In this document: piece by piece, positions 41,185 through 50,828 of the stretch
How positions within the stretch are numbered: the first letter of the stretch is position 1
How the letters are laid out: each line of letters starts with the position of its first letter
Assembly: GCF_963668385.1 (NCBI RefSeq)
Contig: NZ_OY764327.1
Coordinates: forward strand, 2,480,001 to 2,544,000
Reading direction: 5' to 3'
DNA length: 64,000 bases
Source of the DNA: an uncultured Carboxylicivirga sp.
GTDB taxonomy: Bacteria > Bacteroidota > Bacteroidia > Bacteroidales > Marinilabiliaceae
Program-made: the position numbers and the translations under genes
Notes under the pieces: model-generated
What the model was told of the DNA's origin: nothing
The model's database searches: none
What the model saw: only the letters and a program-made list of their open reading frames with translations

Positions 41185-43995
41185 TTATTCTTTATCGTTT
41201 ACAAAAACAATTTCCATTTTATCAGCTTTGTTAAAGAATGATTTAGTTAGTTTTTGAATTTTCTTTGAAGTCATGTTTTCAATAACGTCTTCGTAATTTT
41301 TTTCTAAATCATTATTTATACCCTGGATATAATACGAGCGAAGTATGCCCATCCAATACCCATTGCTTTCTTTTTGTTCTTTTCTATTTTTTAAGAAGTT
41401 AAGTTTTGTCTTACTCAAGTCTTCAGCGGTAACTCCATTTTTAATAATTTTATCAATTTCCGCATAGATCAAAGGAATTAACTCATCGTATTTTTCGGGA
41501 GCAGTATCAAAACTAATAGCAACAACTGCATCTTGTTTAGGAACACGATTAGCCGACGAACGTACGCTAACACCATAAGTTCCACCTTCTTTTTCACGAA
41601 TTTCTTCGGTATAACGCAAGGTAAGTATCGATTGAATAAATGATAAGCCAATTCGGTTCTCGGGTGTGTATTTCAACTTATTATCGTAATAGATTTTTAC
41701 AGTTGCTTTCGGATCGGCAAAGTTGATAGCAATACGCTTGGTTGTTTCGCCTTTGGGAGCTGAAACATTGTTGTCGACCCAATTCTCGCGATTATCATTA
41801 GTTGCAATTGCACCCAAATATTTAGCAGATATTTGTTTTGCAGTTTCTTTATCAATATCGCCAACAATAAAGAAGGTAAAGTCGGCTGCATTATTAAAGC
41901 GCTCGGCATAGATTTCTTTCATTCTCTCAAACGAAACTTTTTTCAAATAATCTTCGCCAAATAACAGGGTGCGCTCATTGTAATTAGTTCGAAGCAACAT
42001 TAAACTATCGCTTAAAATCTTGTTTGGATTGTCACCAATGTTTGCCATATAGGCCAAATTGCGTTGCATAAAGGTATCAAAGGCTTCTTTATCAAATCGA
42101 GGTTGTTCGAATTGCAGGTAGGCCAGTTGCATCATGGTTTCAAAATCCTCCGTTCTGCAACCACCACTAATCGATTCTGATAGTTCACCAACAGAGAAGC
42201 CAATAGAGGCCGACTTACCTGTTAATGCTTTTTTCAATTCCGAAGCACTGAAATTACCAATTCCAAACAACGACATAAAATCGGGCATTACACCAATGGT
42301 TGCTAAATCTTCGGTTGGGTAAAGCGATGACCCACCTTTACTATAACTTTGCAACGAAACCTGGTTTTTATTGTAATCGGCAAAACGATAAACCACTTTC
42401 GTATTATTGTTTAATGTCCATTCAATCGCATTTAGCTCAGGAATTTCTTTTTCAGCTATTACTTTGCCTTCAACAGGTAAGGATTCGATTAAGTTATCGG
42501 CTACCACCTGATCTTCGTATGGCTCAATGCTTTTTTGTTCAACTTTATTAACAATCGCAAAACTTTCGTCTTTACTTAAATGGTCGATACCTTCTTTATC
42601 GGGCCCCGTAATTATTATTACTCTGTTTTCTTTTGCATATGCCTGGTTAAATACTTGGCTAAGTTCTTTGGTTGTAATGGTTGGAATTACTTGTTTAGCA
42701 AACTCATATTCGTATTCAATACCTGGCATTGGCGAGTTGTTTAAGTAAAGCTCTTTAAATTCCTGACAGTAGCTGTCGTTTGGAATTTTATCACGTCCTT
42801 TAAAGTAGTTTTCGTAGCTTAATAGCAAGGATGTTTTAGCTCGTTCCAATTCAGTTTGAGTAAAACCATATTGCTTGATTCGTTCTGCTTCAGTTAAAAT
42901 AGCCTCAAAAGCAACATCTTCTTCATTGTCTTTAGCTGTAGCTGAAATATAAAAAACATCGCTTGTTCTGGTAAGACTCGAGAAACCAATGTTACCCATA
43001 ATAAAAGGAGGAGTTCCTCTTTCGAGCATTTCCGAAATACGCGAACGAATCATTATCGAAATCAACGTCTCCATATGAGATTTACGAAGTGTTGCCAATG
43101 TTTTATCTTCGGGCTTTATGGCATCGTGTCTGATGTATAACGAAATGTTGGACTGATTGGCTTCTTTATCGGTAGCTAACGAGTAATCCATTTCTGCTTT
43201 ATGCGGAATATCAACAATATATCGCTCTTTAGGATTTTTAATTGCTGGAATCTTAGAAAATAATTCTTTTATCTTAGCTTCCACTTCGTCTACATCAATA
43301 TCGCCAACTATGGCAATGGCCTGCAAATCGGTACGATACCAGTCGTGATAAAAGCGACGTAGTTCATCGTATTCAAAACCGTTAATTACGTCGTAATCAC
43401 CAATAACATCTCTTATTCCATATTTAGAGTTGTTATAAAGTGTTGGAGCGTATTGAGCTCTTAAACGAAACCCGGCATTGCGTCTTGTTCTCCATTCTTC
43501 AGAAATTACACCACGTTCATCATCTATTTCCTGGTGATCCAGAGTCAGGTTATCTGACCAGTCGAACAAAACCAAAAGGCATGTATCAATAAGGCCTTCG
43601 GGTCCAACAGGCACATCACTGAGGTTATAAACTGTTTCGTCTTTAGCTGTATAAGCATTGATATTTCTACCAAAAGCTACACCATGAGCCTCTAATTTGC
43701 TGATGATATCTTTATCCGGAAAGTTTTTTGTGCCGTTAAAAGCCATGTGTTCCAAAAAGTGGGCGAGTCCATTTTGGCTATCATCTTCTAATATGGCCCC
43801 TACATTTTGGATAATATAAAAGCTGGCTCTTTCTTTTGGTTCTTCATTATGACGGATGTAGTAGGTCATCCCATTCTCAAGCACTCCTGTGCGAATAGCC
43901 GGATCCAGAGGTGCCGGTGCATTCATGTCGTATTGTGCAAAAATAGATGTAAATACGGCAATGAGAGAGAAAAAACTTAGTGATAATCTTTTCAT
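41185..43995 (-). CDS. M16 family zinc metallopeptidase (insulinase/PqqL-like)
   Basis: This 936-aa exported protease has two M16 halves. The signal peptide spans about 1-20 (LIAVFTSIFAQ). The inverted zinc motif HxxEH is intact: His79, Glu82, His83 in LAHFLEHMAFNGTKNF, and the distal acidic ligand lies in the conserved EIDDERGVISEEWR. M16 C-terminal domains are seen at about 210-390 (LQAIAIVGDIDVDEVEAKI) and 690-870 (ADFTFFIVGDIDKETAKQI). The second half lacks the catalytic motif, as is normal. It is of the PqqL/Bacteroides periplasmic type and probably degrades peptides. It is monocistronic, with a -7 box at 44013-44020. Confidence 0.94.
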   Translation of the reverse strand: MKRLSLSFFSLIAVFTSIFAQYDMNAPAPLDPAIRTGVLENGMTYYIRHNEEPKERASFYIIQNVGAILEDDSQNGLAHFLEHMAFNGTKNFPDKDIISKLEAHGVAFGRNINAYTAKDETVYNLSDVPVGPEGLIDTCLLVLFDWSDNLTLDHQEIDDERGVISEEWRTRRNAGFRLRAQYAPTLYNNSKYGIRDVIGDYDVINGFEYDELRRFYHDWYRTDLQAIAIVGDIDVDEVEAKIKELFSKIPAIKNPKERYIVDIPHKAEMDYSLATDKEANQSNISLYIRHDAIKPEDKTLATLRKSHMETLISIMIRSRISEMLERGTPPFIMGNIGFSSLTRTSDVFYISATAKDNEEDVAFEAILTEAERIKQYGFTQTELERAKTSLLLSYENYFKGRDKIPNDSYCQEFKELYLNNSPMPGIEYEYEFAKQVIPTITTKELSQVFNQAYAKENRVIIITGPDKEGIDHLSKDESFAIVNKVEQKSIEPYEDQVVADNLIESLPVEGKVIAEKEIPELNAIEWTLNNNTKVVYRFADYNKNQVSLQSYSKGGSSLYPTEDLATIGVMPDFMSLFGIGNFSASELKKALTGKSASIGFSVGELSESISGGCRTEDFETMMQLAYLQFEQPRFDKEAFDTFMQRNLAYMANIGDNPNKILSDSLMLLRTNYNERTLLFGEDYLKKVSFERMKEIYAERFNNAADFTFFIVGDIDKETAKQISAKYLGAIATNDNRENWVDNNVSAPKGETTKRIAINFADPKATVKIYYDNKLKYTPENRIGLSFIQSILTLRYTEEIREKEGGTYGVSVRSSANRVPKQDAVVAISFDTAPEKYDELIPLIYAEIDKIIKNGVTAEDLSKTKLNFLKNRKEQKESNGYWMGILRSYYIQGINNDLEKNYEDVIENMTSKKIQKLTKSFFNKADKMEIVFVNDKE

Positions 43996-44331
43996 TTTTG
44001 TAATGTTTTTTTCAAAAATAAGAATAAACCAAGAGTAGAGACGCTTATTAACATATATTTTAATTATTTAATTGTAACGTAAACTGTATAAAAGTTGCTT
44101 GGCTCTAATCAGATTACTTCAATTATTTATTAAAATTAACCCAACTGATTTTAAAACGGCTAAATGGTAAAGTTATAATGAGTATTATGCATTTAATCAG
44201 TGTGTTATTTTCATTTTTTCACACTGTGTATAATATATAGTAACGATTTTTAAGAGAATATCTTCAACTCAATTAGATGTGAATTGTTATTTGAATATAT
44301 CAAATTATAAAGTTGAAAAATCGAACAATAT
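43996..44331. other. Intergenic region between M16 and FAD oxidoreductase genes
   Basis: This 336-bp AT-rich divergent gap contains the M16 -7 box and one inverted repeat, CAGTGTG (44198-44204) with CACACTG (44220-44226), 106 bp before the oxidoreductase ATG. No TAnnTTTG box facing the oxidoreductase and no coding sequence was found. Confidence 0.4.
44013..44020 (-). promoter_or_regulatory. -7 box of the M16 gene
   Basis: On the minus strand this reads TATTTTTG, matching TAnnTTTG, 18 bp before the start at 43995. Confidence 0.45.
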
Positions 44332-45555
44332 ATGAATACTAAGAAATATCCCATTGTTTGCATTGGTGGTAGTATTGCTTCCATTAGTTTTATCAGAACA
44401 TTAAGACAGCAAGGGAATACTGAAAAAATATTATTGATTTATGGTGAGGATCGTTTACCATATAAACGAACCAAAATCAATAAAAACATGGTGCGTGGTT
44501 TCGAAAAAGATGAGTTTATCATTGCCGATAAGGCCTGGTATCAGAATAATAATGTTGATTTAGTAAATGCATGGGCTTCATCGGTTGATACAGAAGAAAA
44601 AAAAGTATTTTATAATAAAGGAGCAGAGCAGGTTGAATACGGTAAATTACTATTGGCAACCGGTACAGCCTCGGTATTTCCGCGTATTTCGGGTGTTGAA
44701 CCAAAAGATTTACACTCGGTTCAAAATGCTGCTGATGTAGAGCGTTTGTTAGAAGTTGCAAAAGATAAAAAGCGATTTTTAATTATTGGTGGAGGAGTAG
44801 AAGGTATTGAAACTGCCGACCAACTGGTGCGAAAAGGTAAAGAGGTAATTTTGGCGGGAAGAATGCTTTATCCTCTACAAAAATCATTTCCACAGGAGTT
44901 TGTTAAGCCTTTGGAAGAGGCTATGCAAAAGCGTGGAGTTGAAATGTATTCGGGTGTTTCTGTAACCCTCATTGAGCGGGTTGGCGATCATTATAAAACA
45001 CATTTAAAAGGTAACGAAATTGAGTTTGATGCCATTGTAGCCAGTACTGGTACTATGCCAAATATACAGTTGGCAAAAACAGCAGGCATAAAAATAGACA
45101 GAGGTATTTTAGTGGATGAATGGATGAGAACTTCCAATACCGATATTTATGCTGCCGGCGATGTGGCACAACATAGCAATGGTGTGATTACAGGTTTGTG
45201 GCATGCTGCCGAGCATCAGGGTAAATTGGCTGCCTTAAATTTATATGGCAATAAAGAAGCTAATACATTGCCTCCGTATCGTCTTAAAACAGAGGTTTTC
45301 AATCTGTTTATGTTCTCAGCTGAATATGGAACAATAATACCAAACGATTGTGAAGTATTGAAAGAAGACGAAAAAGGAATCAAGCGCTGGTTGTACTTTA
45401 AAGATGATAGGCTCAAATCAGTTTTAATGTTGAATGATGGAGGTAGAGCAAAGCAATATCAACAGGCATTAATGGAAGGGTGGAGTCGTAAAAAGGTGAA
45501 TGCAGAATTGCCGTTACAGGCACCTTTGTCCTTTAATTTTTCGCCATCATTTTAG
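44332..45555 (+). CDS. FAD-dependent NAD(P)H oxidoreductase (rubredoxin-reductase-like)
   Basis: This 407-aa cytoplasmic flavoprotein belongs to the pyridine nucleotide-disulfide class I group (NirB/rubredoxin reductase-like). The N-terminal FAD segment is IVCIGGSIASISFIRTL, the central NAD(P) Rossmann motif RFLIIGGGVEGIETADQLV, and the second FAD motif TDIYAAGDVA with ASTGTMPN before it. In the first motif two of the three expected glycines are serines (GxGxxG becomes GGSIAS at 12-17), so FAD binding may be atypical. There is no redox-active CxxC pair, so it is not a thioredoxin or lipoamide-type reductase. The electron acceptor is unknown. Arginine deiminase follows after 116 bp. Confidence 0.85.
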   Translation: MNTKKYPIVCIGGSIASISFIRTLRQQGNTEKILLIYGEDRLPYKRTKINKNMVRGFEKDEFIIADKAWYQNNNVDLVNAWASSVDTEEKKVFYNKGAEQVEYGKLLLATGTASVFPRISGVEPKDLHSVQNAADVERLLEVAKDKKRFLIIGGGVEGIETADQLVRKGKEVILAGRMLYPLQKSFPQEFVKPLEEAMQKRGVEMYSGVSVTLIERVGDHYKTHLKGNEIEFDAIVASTGTMPNIQLAKTAGIKIDRGILVDEWMRTSNTDIYAAGDVAQHSNGVITGLWHAAEHQGKLAALNLYGNKEANTLPPYRLKTEVFNLFMFSAEYGTIIPNDCEVLKEDEKGIKRWLYFKDDRLKSVLMLNDGGRAKQYQQALMEGWSRKKVNAELPLQAPLSFNFSPSF

Positions 45556-45617
45556 GCTAATTGTCAGATAAAAGTATGAAGTTGATCATTATGGTTTTTT
45601 AAGTGGTTAATGGTTTA

Positions 45618-45625
45618 TATTTTTG
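45618..45625 (+). promoter_or_regulatory. -7 box of the arginine deiminase gene
   Basis: TATTTTTG matches TAnnTTTG, 47 bp before the ATG at 45672, so the gene is probably transcribed separately from the oxidoreductase. Confidence 0.5.
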
Positions 45626-45671
45626 CGGAACAAAGAAGAATACCTAAAATCAAAATTTAAACTTTTTTGCC

Positions 45672-46934
45672 ATGATAAAGACCATCGAATCTGGTGTTTT
45701 TTCAGAAATAGGCGAATTGGAAGGAGTTATACTCCACACTCCCGGACAAGAGGTGGAAAATATGACTCCTACAAATGCAGAAAGAGCTTTATATAGCGAT
45801 ATATTAAACCTTTCGGTTGCCACAGAGGAGTACAAACAATTAGCTGGTGTTTTGGAAAAAGTTACCCAAACATATCAGGTTAAAGATTTACTTATCGGCA
45901 TTCTGGAGCAGCCTAAATTTAAAGCAGGATTAATTGAAAAAATCTGTACGTATGAAGAAGTACTTCATATGAAAGATTTTTTATTGGATTTGCCTGCACC
46001 TGAGTTAGCCCGACAATTGATAGAAGGAGTTGAATTACAAAAGGACTCTTTAACAACTTTTTTATCAGACGAAAGATATGCATTGCGACCATTGCATAAC
46101 TTCTTTTTTACCCGTGATGCCAGTGTAAGTATTTACGATGATGTGTTGATTTCGAAGATGGCTAGTAAAGTGCGCGATCGCGAAGCTTTGCTGATGGAAG
46201 CTATTTTTAATCAATCAGATTTAATTAATACACATACTTTAAACCCTAATAGCTTTTATAATGTAGGAGCAGAAACTACCATAGAAGGTGGTGATGTGCT
46301 TATTGCTCGTGAAGATATTTTGGTTATTGGTAATAGTGCGCGAACTACCACTTATGGTATCGATTTTATCGTTAATCAGTTAAAGCAAAAGAAAGATAAA
46401 CGATATGTTGTGGTTCAGCAATTACCTGGCGAACCCGAATCATTTATTCATTTGGATATGGTGTTTACCCTATTGGATAAAGATACTTGTATGGTGTATG
46501 AACCATTAATTATGAAGCTGAATCGATATGCTACCATACTTATTAGCCTTGATAATGGAGAGGTGGTATCTATTGAGAAAAAAGATAGTCTGCTTTCCTG
46601 TTTAAAAGAGTTAGGTATGGATTTAAAACCTATTTCGTGTGGAGGATCATCTGATTTATGGATTCAGGAACGTGAGCAATGGCATAGTGGAGCCAACTTT
46701 TTTGCCATTGCGCCAGGTAAAGTTATGGGATATGCCCGTAATGTGTATACCATGGAAGAGATGAGTAATAATGGATACGAAATTATCAAAGCTACTGACG
46801 TTGTAAATGATAAAATCAATTTGAATGACTATGAAAAGTATGTTGTTTCTATTGATGGATCAGAATTAGCCCGAGGTGGAGGGGGAGCTCGTTGTATGAC
46901 GATGCCTGTTCGCCGAAAAGCTGTTAATTGGTAG
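45672..46934 (+). CDS. arcA: Arginine deiminase
   Basis: This 420-aa guanidino-group hydrolase converts arginine to citrulline and ammonia. The family motifs occur in order: LHTPGQEVENMTP, NFFFTRDASV, TIEGGDVL, HLDMVF and the catalytic Cys408 in RGGGGARCMTMPVRR. Asp, Glu and His catalytic positions are therefore all present. No arcB (ornithine carbamoyltransferase), arcC (carbamate kinase) or arginine/ornithine antiporter lies nearby, so it is an isolated copy. It could supply ammonia for acid resistance or feed a distant pathway. A bidirectional terminator follows, shared with the convergent sucC. Confidence 0.93.
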   Translation: MIKTIESGVFSEIGELEGVILHTPGQEVENMTPTNAERALYSDILNLSVATEEYKQLAGVLEKVTQTYQVKDLLIGILEQPKFKAGLIEKICTYEEVLHMKDFLLDLPAPELARQLIEGVELQKDSLTTFLSDERYALRPLHNFFFTRDASVSIYDDVLISKMASKVRDREALLMEAIFNQSDLINTHTLNPNSFYNVGAETTIEGGDVLIAREDILVIGNSARTTTYGIDFIVNQLKQKKDKRYVVVQQLPGEPESFIHLDMVFTLLDKDTCMVYEPLIMKLNRYATILISLDNGEVVSIEKKDSLLSCLKELGMDLKPISCGGSSDLWIQEREQWHSGANFFAIAPGKVMGYARNVYTMEEMSNNGYEIIKATDVVNDKINLNDYEKYVVSIDGSELARGGGGARCMTMPVRRKAVNW

Positions 46935-46959
46935 GGAATAGTTAAGATATATGCATAAT

Positions 46960-46992
46960 AAAGGCCGTACAGTTCATATGCTGACGGCCTTT
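46960..46992. terminator. Bidirectional terminator between arginine deiminase gene and sucC
   Basis: AAAGGCCGT pairs with ACGGCCTTT (9 bp), and the inner CAG pairs with CTG. T-rich sequence flanks it, short on the plus strand. Confidence 0.8.
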
Positions 46993-47014
46993 GTTGGTGT
47001 TTAAATATCTGGTG

Positions 47015-48205
47015 TTACGACATAATCTCCTGAACTAAATCAGAGGCTTCTTTTAAAGTAATGGCAGAAAATACTTTTAATCCCGATTCATCAATGATTT
47101 TTTTGCCACCTTCGGCATTGGTGCCTTGTAATCGCACTATAATCGGAATTTTTATTTCGCCTATTTTTTTGTAGGCTTCTACAACGCCTTGTGCCACTCG
47201 ATCGCAACGAACAATTCCTCCGAAAATGTTAATGAGAATGGCTTTTACATTTGGATCGTTTAAGATGATTTTTAAACCAGATTCAACGGTTTCGGCATTT
47301 GCACCACCACCAACATCTAAGAAATTAGCAGGTTCGCCTCCCGATAATTTAATAATATCCATCGTAGCCATTGCTAAACCGGCTCCATTTACCATACAAC
47401 CAACATTGCCATCTAATTTAACAAAGTTAAGGTTGCTTTTGGTAGCTTCTGTTTCTGCCGGATCTTCTTCACTTAAGTCGCGCATGGCTTCATAATCCGG
47501 ATGTCGGAATAAAGCATTATCATCAAGATTTACTTTGGCATCAACAGCCAAAATCAGATTGTCGGAAGTTTTTAATACAGGATTTATTTCAAACATGGAA
47601 GAATCGGTTCCAACATAGGCCGAATATAAAGCGGTAACAAATCGAGCCATCTCTTTAAAAGCCTTGCCCGATAAACCAAGGTTAAAGGCAATTTTTCTGG
47701 CCTGAAAAGCTTGTAATCCTAATCCCGGATCAATCTCTTCTTTAAAGATAAGTTCCGGAGTTTTGGCAGCTACTTCTTCAATATCCATACCTCCTTCGGT
47801 TGAATACATGATGATGTTTCTTCCTGTTGCACGATTTAATAATACGCTCATGTAATACTCCGATGTATCGGTTTCGCCTGGATAATATACATCCTGAGCA
47901 ATCAAAACTTTATGAACGGTTTTTCCTTCCGGTCCTGTTTGATGAGTCACCAAATTCATGCCCAGTATTTCTTCTGCTTTTGATTTTACCTCGTCAATGT
48001 TCTTGGCAAGTTTTACGCCGCCTCCTTTTCCTCTTCCTCCGGCATGAATTTGAGCTTTCACCACCCACCATCCGGTACCGGTTTGAGCTTGCAGTGTTTG
48101 TGCAGCTTCAATTGCTTGTTCAGGTGTTTCGGCAACTATGCCTTCTTGAATGGAGACTCCAAATGACTTTAAGATTTCTTTTCCTTGGTATTCGTGAATA
48201 TTCAT
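47015..48205 (-). CDS. sucC: Succinate--CoA ligase (ADP-forming) subunit beta
   Basis: This 396-aa TCA-cycle subunit has an N-terminal ATP-grasp domain ([46 protein letters not shown]) and a C-terminal CoA-ligase domain ([61 protein letters not shown]). The length and motifs are canonical. The alpha subunit gene sucD is not adjacent, although it is often next to sucC in other bacteria. The gene is monocistronic, divergent from the SpoU methyltransferase, with a 102-bp gap between the starts. Confidence 0.97.
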   Translation of the reverse strand: MNIHEYQGKEILKSFGVSIQEGIVAETPEQAIEAAQTLQAQTGTGWWVVKAQIHAGGRGKGGGVKLAKNIDEVKSKAEEILGMNLVTHQTGPEGKTVHKVLIAQDVYYPGETDTSEYYMSVLLNRATGRNIIMYSTEGGMDIEEVAAKTPELIFKEEIDPGLGLQAFQARKIAFNLGLSGKAFKEMARFVTALYSAYVGTDSSMFEINPVLKTSDNLILAVDAKVNLDDNALFRHPDYEAMRDLSEEDPAETEATKSNLNFVKLDGNVGCMVNGAGLAMATMDIIKLSGGEPANFLDVGGGANAETVESGLKIILNDPNVKAILINIFGGIVRCDRVAQGVVEAYKKIGEIKIPIIVRLQGTNAEGGKKIIDESGLKVFSAITLKEASDLVQEIMS

Positions 48206-48281
48206 ATAAAGGGATTTAGTGTCAGTATTAAATAATTATCACTGATGTTATTGCGATTACTATTAAAAACAGGAATAGTGC

Positions 48282-48289
48282 TATTTTTG
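48282..48289 (+). promoter_or_regulatory. -7 box of the SpoU methyltransferase gene
   Basis: TATTTTTG matches TAnnTTTG 18 bp before the ATG at 48308, predicting a very short leader. Confidence 0.5.
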
Positions 48290-48307
48290 TTGTCAAAATT
48301 TGAATGA

Positions 48308-48838
48308 ATGAGAAAATTAAAGAATATAGAATTAAACCGATTAAGTGTTGAAGAGTTTAAGAATGCCGATAAACTACCTGTTATTGTTGTATTAGATAAT
48401 ATTAGAAGCCTTAATAATATAGGATCGGTATTTCGTACTTCAGATGCTTTAAAAGTGGAGAAAATCATCTTATGTGGAATCACGGCAACACCTCCTCATA
48501 ACGATATTCATAAAACAGCTCTTGGTGCCGAAGATTCCGTTGATTGGCAGTACTATGAAAATACTCTTGATGCAATTGAAGATTTAAAGCAAGAAGGAGT
48601 TTTTATATGCAGTATTGAACAGGTTGAAAACAGTGTTTCGTTACCCGATTTTGAACCTGCAGCACATAAAAAATATGCACTTGTTTTAGGTAATGAAGTA
48701 AAGGGAGTACAGCAATCTGTTATTGATAATAGTGATACCTGTATTGAAATTCCTCAATACGGAACAAAGCATTCTTTTAATGTATCTGTAACAACAGGCA
48801 TTGTGTTATGGGAGTTTTTTAGGAAAATTGGATTATAA
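48308..48838 (+). CDS. TrmH/SpoU family RNA 2'-O-methyltransferase
   Basis: This 176-aa SPOUT enzyme would use S-adenosylmethionine to methylate ribose in tRNA or rRNA. Motif 1 is in VLDNIRSLNNIGSVFRTSDAL, motif 2 in YALVLGNEVKGVQQSVI and motif 3 in IEIPQYGTKHSFNVSVTTGIVLWEF, which together form the trefoil-knot cofactor site. It lacks the N-terminal substrate-binding domain of RlmB, so it is the short TrmL/TrmH-like form. The target nucleotide is unknown. It is monocistronic, bounded by a promoter box and a shared terminator. Confidence 0.93.
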   Translation: MRKLKNIELNRLSVEEFKNADKLPVIVVLDNIRSLNNIGSVFRTSDALKVEKIILCGITATPPHNDIHKTALGAEDSVDWQYYENTLDAIEDLKQEGVFICSIEQVENSVSLPDFEPAAHKKYALVLGNEVKGVQQSVIDNSDTCIEIPQYGTKHSFNVSVTTGIVLWEFFRKIGL

Positions 48839-48862
48839 TCTCAACTACATATAAGACAAAAA

Positions 48863-48890
48863 AAAGGGAGACCAACGGTCTCCCTTTCTT
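48863..48890. terminator. Bidirectional terminator between methyltransferase and TPR lipoprotein genes
   Basis: AAAGGGAGACC pairs perfectly with GGTCTCCCTTT around a 3-nt loop, with T-rich sequence on both strands. Confidence 0.85.
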
Positions 48891-48908
48891 ATATATTGTA
48901 ACTAGTAA

Positions 48909-50633
48909 TTACTGTACAATTGATTTGAAAGTTGCATCTTCAAAGAATTTAGCGAATTCAAGATCTTTCACTGCATATTCTTTGTATTTAGCATCTAACT
49001 CAGTAGCCTTACGTAATGCATCAAACATTAAGTCGTTTTGACCAGTTCTAGCACCAACAATAGCTTTTAAGTAGTATTTGAAACCAACTTCCATTGTGTT
49101 AGCATTGATAGTTGACAAAGCAGCATCGTAGTTTTTAGCTAAGATTTTAGCTAAAGCAGCGTTGCAGTTTGTGCTGTTACCAAAGTAACGGATAGCGTTG
49201 TCATATTCTCCTTTGTGGATAGCAACAATACCTAAGTTGTTGTCTAATTCAGCACCTGCACCAGCAGCTGATCCGAAGAATTCTTCAGCTTTAGCTAAAT
49301 CACCTTCGCGAAGAGCGATAACACCTAAGTTGTTGTTGATTTCAGCAACACCACCTTTAATGCTGTTAGCTTTTTCGAACGCTTTTTTAGCACCAGCTAA
49401 GTCACCTTTAGCATAAAGAGCAACACCTATGTTGTTAGCAGCTCTCCAGCAGTCAGGATATTTGTCAGCAGCAGCTTTGTAAATTGCTAATTGAGCATCT
49501 ACATCTTCAGTTAATGTAGCAGCATAAAGCAATTCTTCAATATTTAATTCTGCAGGAGTACTTGAAGCTAATTCAGAAATTTCTTCGTCAGATTTTCCAA
49601 TCACGTCTACGTTAACAGACATTTTTGAACGACGTAATTTAGGTAGAATTTCGTCAGCAACTACTTTGAAAGTTTCAGACATGTTTTTGATTTCACGTTC
49701 ACGTACTTCAGGATCGCTGTACATAGAAAGAACGCGTAAGATCAATTCTTTGTCTTGGATATCTGATTTTTCCATTAAAGATTTAAAACCTTCCCAGTCT
49801 TCTGGAGTATTTTTCAATGTGAAGAAATCAGCTTCTTTAGCACCTTCTACTTTAGCTCTTTTTAATTCTTTAGCTAAGTAATCTTTAGCAACTTTTTCAC
49901 GTTTAGCAGCTAAGCTAGTGTTTAAGTCTGTTGGTCCATCAGGAGATGCATAAGCAGAAATTTGAACGCCTTTGAATTCTTTGTTTTCAGCAGCTTCAGC
50001 TTCTTTGATAAAGTCTTTCAAAGCAGCAATTTCTTCTTTACGTAATTCAGTTCCGCGGATGCTGGCTTGTTGAATCAAGAAATAGATGTCAGCCAATTTT
50101 TCTTCTGGAATGATGCGTTGGAAGTTGTCAGCACCAATAGCAGCTTGAAGGCCTTGGTCTGCAACTAATTCAGAAGTAGCAATCACACCGTCAGCAATTT
50201 TGTAATCGTCAAACTCTGTAGTGTTGCTTCCTTTTGTAGCTTTGATACGTACAACAAGGTCAGAAACTTTCATGTTGTCGTTATACTCAACAGAGTTGGT
50301 ATAAGTGAAAGAACCACCATTTGTGTAAGAGATAACTTTTTCGTTACCTTCAACGCTTTCTCCTTGCAATTTGTATGATGGGAAAGCAGTTTCGCCTCCT
50401 TCATAAACCAAAACAGGAGTAGCTTCCAATGCTACCTTCTTGTCGAAATATTTTTCAGGAATCTGAACTTTAATTTCAACATCTACTTTACCTGCATGAG
50501 CTTCCAAAACTTCAGGAGTTACGGTATACTTAACTTCAGGTGCGCCTTTTTTCATCTTATCCAACCCGGCACAGCTAGCTAAAAGTGCTGCAAGAGCTAG
50601 AGTTGCAAATAGGTTGATTCTTGTTTTTTTCAT
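48909..50633 (-). CDS. TPR-containing outer-membrane-type lipoprotein
   Basis: This 574-aa lipoprotein has a lipobox LLASC at Cys21. An N-terminal beta-rich region (about 25-150) and a central part with GVQISAYASPDGPTDLNTSLAAKREKVAKDYL, reminiscent of OmpA-type peptidoglycan-binding folds, are followed by TPR repeats at about 375-560 (ANNIGVALYAKGDLAGAKKAFEKANSI, NNLGVIALREGDLAKAEEFFGSA). Codon use is markedly biased (GCT/GCA Ala, AAA/AAG Lys, GAA Glu) compared with neighbours, suggesting an abundant protein. Function is not known; a structural envelope role is inferred. A leader of about 95 nt follows the -7 box at 50734-50741. Confidence 0.85.
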   Translation of the reverse strand: MKKTRINLFATLALAALLASCAGLDKMKKGAPEVKYTVTPEVLEAHAGKVDVEIKVQIPEKYFDKKVALEATPVLVYEGGETAFPSYKLQGESVEGNEKVISYTNGGSFTYTNSVEYNDNMKVSDLVVRIKATKGSNTTEFDDYKIADGVIATSELVADQGLQAAIGADNFQRIIPEEKLADIYFLIQQASIRGTELRKEEIAALKDFIKEAEAAENKEFKGVQISAYASPDGPTDLNTSLAAKREKVAKDYLAKELKRAKVEGAKEADFFTLKNTPEDWEGFKSLMEKSDIQDKELILRVLSMYSDPEVREREIKNMSETFKVVADEILPKLRRSKMSVNVDVIGKSDEEISELASSTPAELNIEELLYAATLTEDVDAQLAIYKAAADKYPDCWRAANNIGVALYAKGDLAGAKKAFEKANSIKGGVAEINNNLGVIALREGDLAKAEEFFGSAAGAGAELDNNLGIVAIHKGEYDNAIRYFGNSTNCNAALAKILAKNYDAALSTINANTMEVGFKYYLKAIVGARTGQNDLMFDALRKATELDAKYKEYAVKDLEFAKFFEDATFKSIVQ

Positions 50634-50733
50634 AATGTTTACCCAATTATTTGTTTTTGAACTTAATTCATAGATGAACTCTACAAATTTAAGAATGTTT
50701 TTAAAATATAAAAGATCAGTGTAAGATTTATTG

Positions 50734-50741
50734 CAAATATA
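50734..50741 (-). promoter_or_regulatory. -7 box of the TPR lipoprotein gene
   Basis: On the minus strand this reads TATATTTG, matching TAnnTTTG, about 100 bp upstream of the start at 50633. Confidence 0.45.
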
Positions 50742-50828
50742 GATATTATCTGAATTTAATACAATTCAATATACTTTCCAAATTCTTATTATACTTGACT
50801 AAATGAACTTGTATACTTGCTTTTGTTT

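Noticed and set aside
48202..48483. 93-codon minus-strand ORF overlapping the SpoU gene start and sucC leader
   Set aside because: It is the antisense frame of conserved methyltransferase motif 1.
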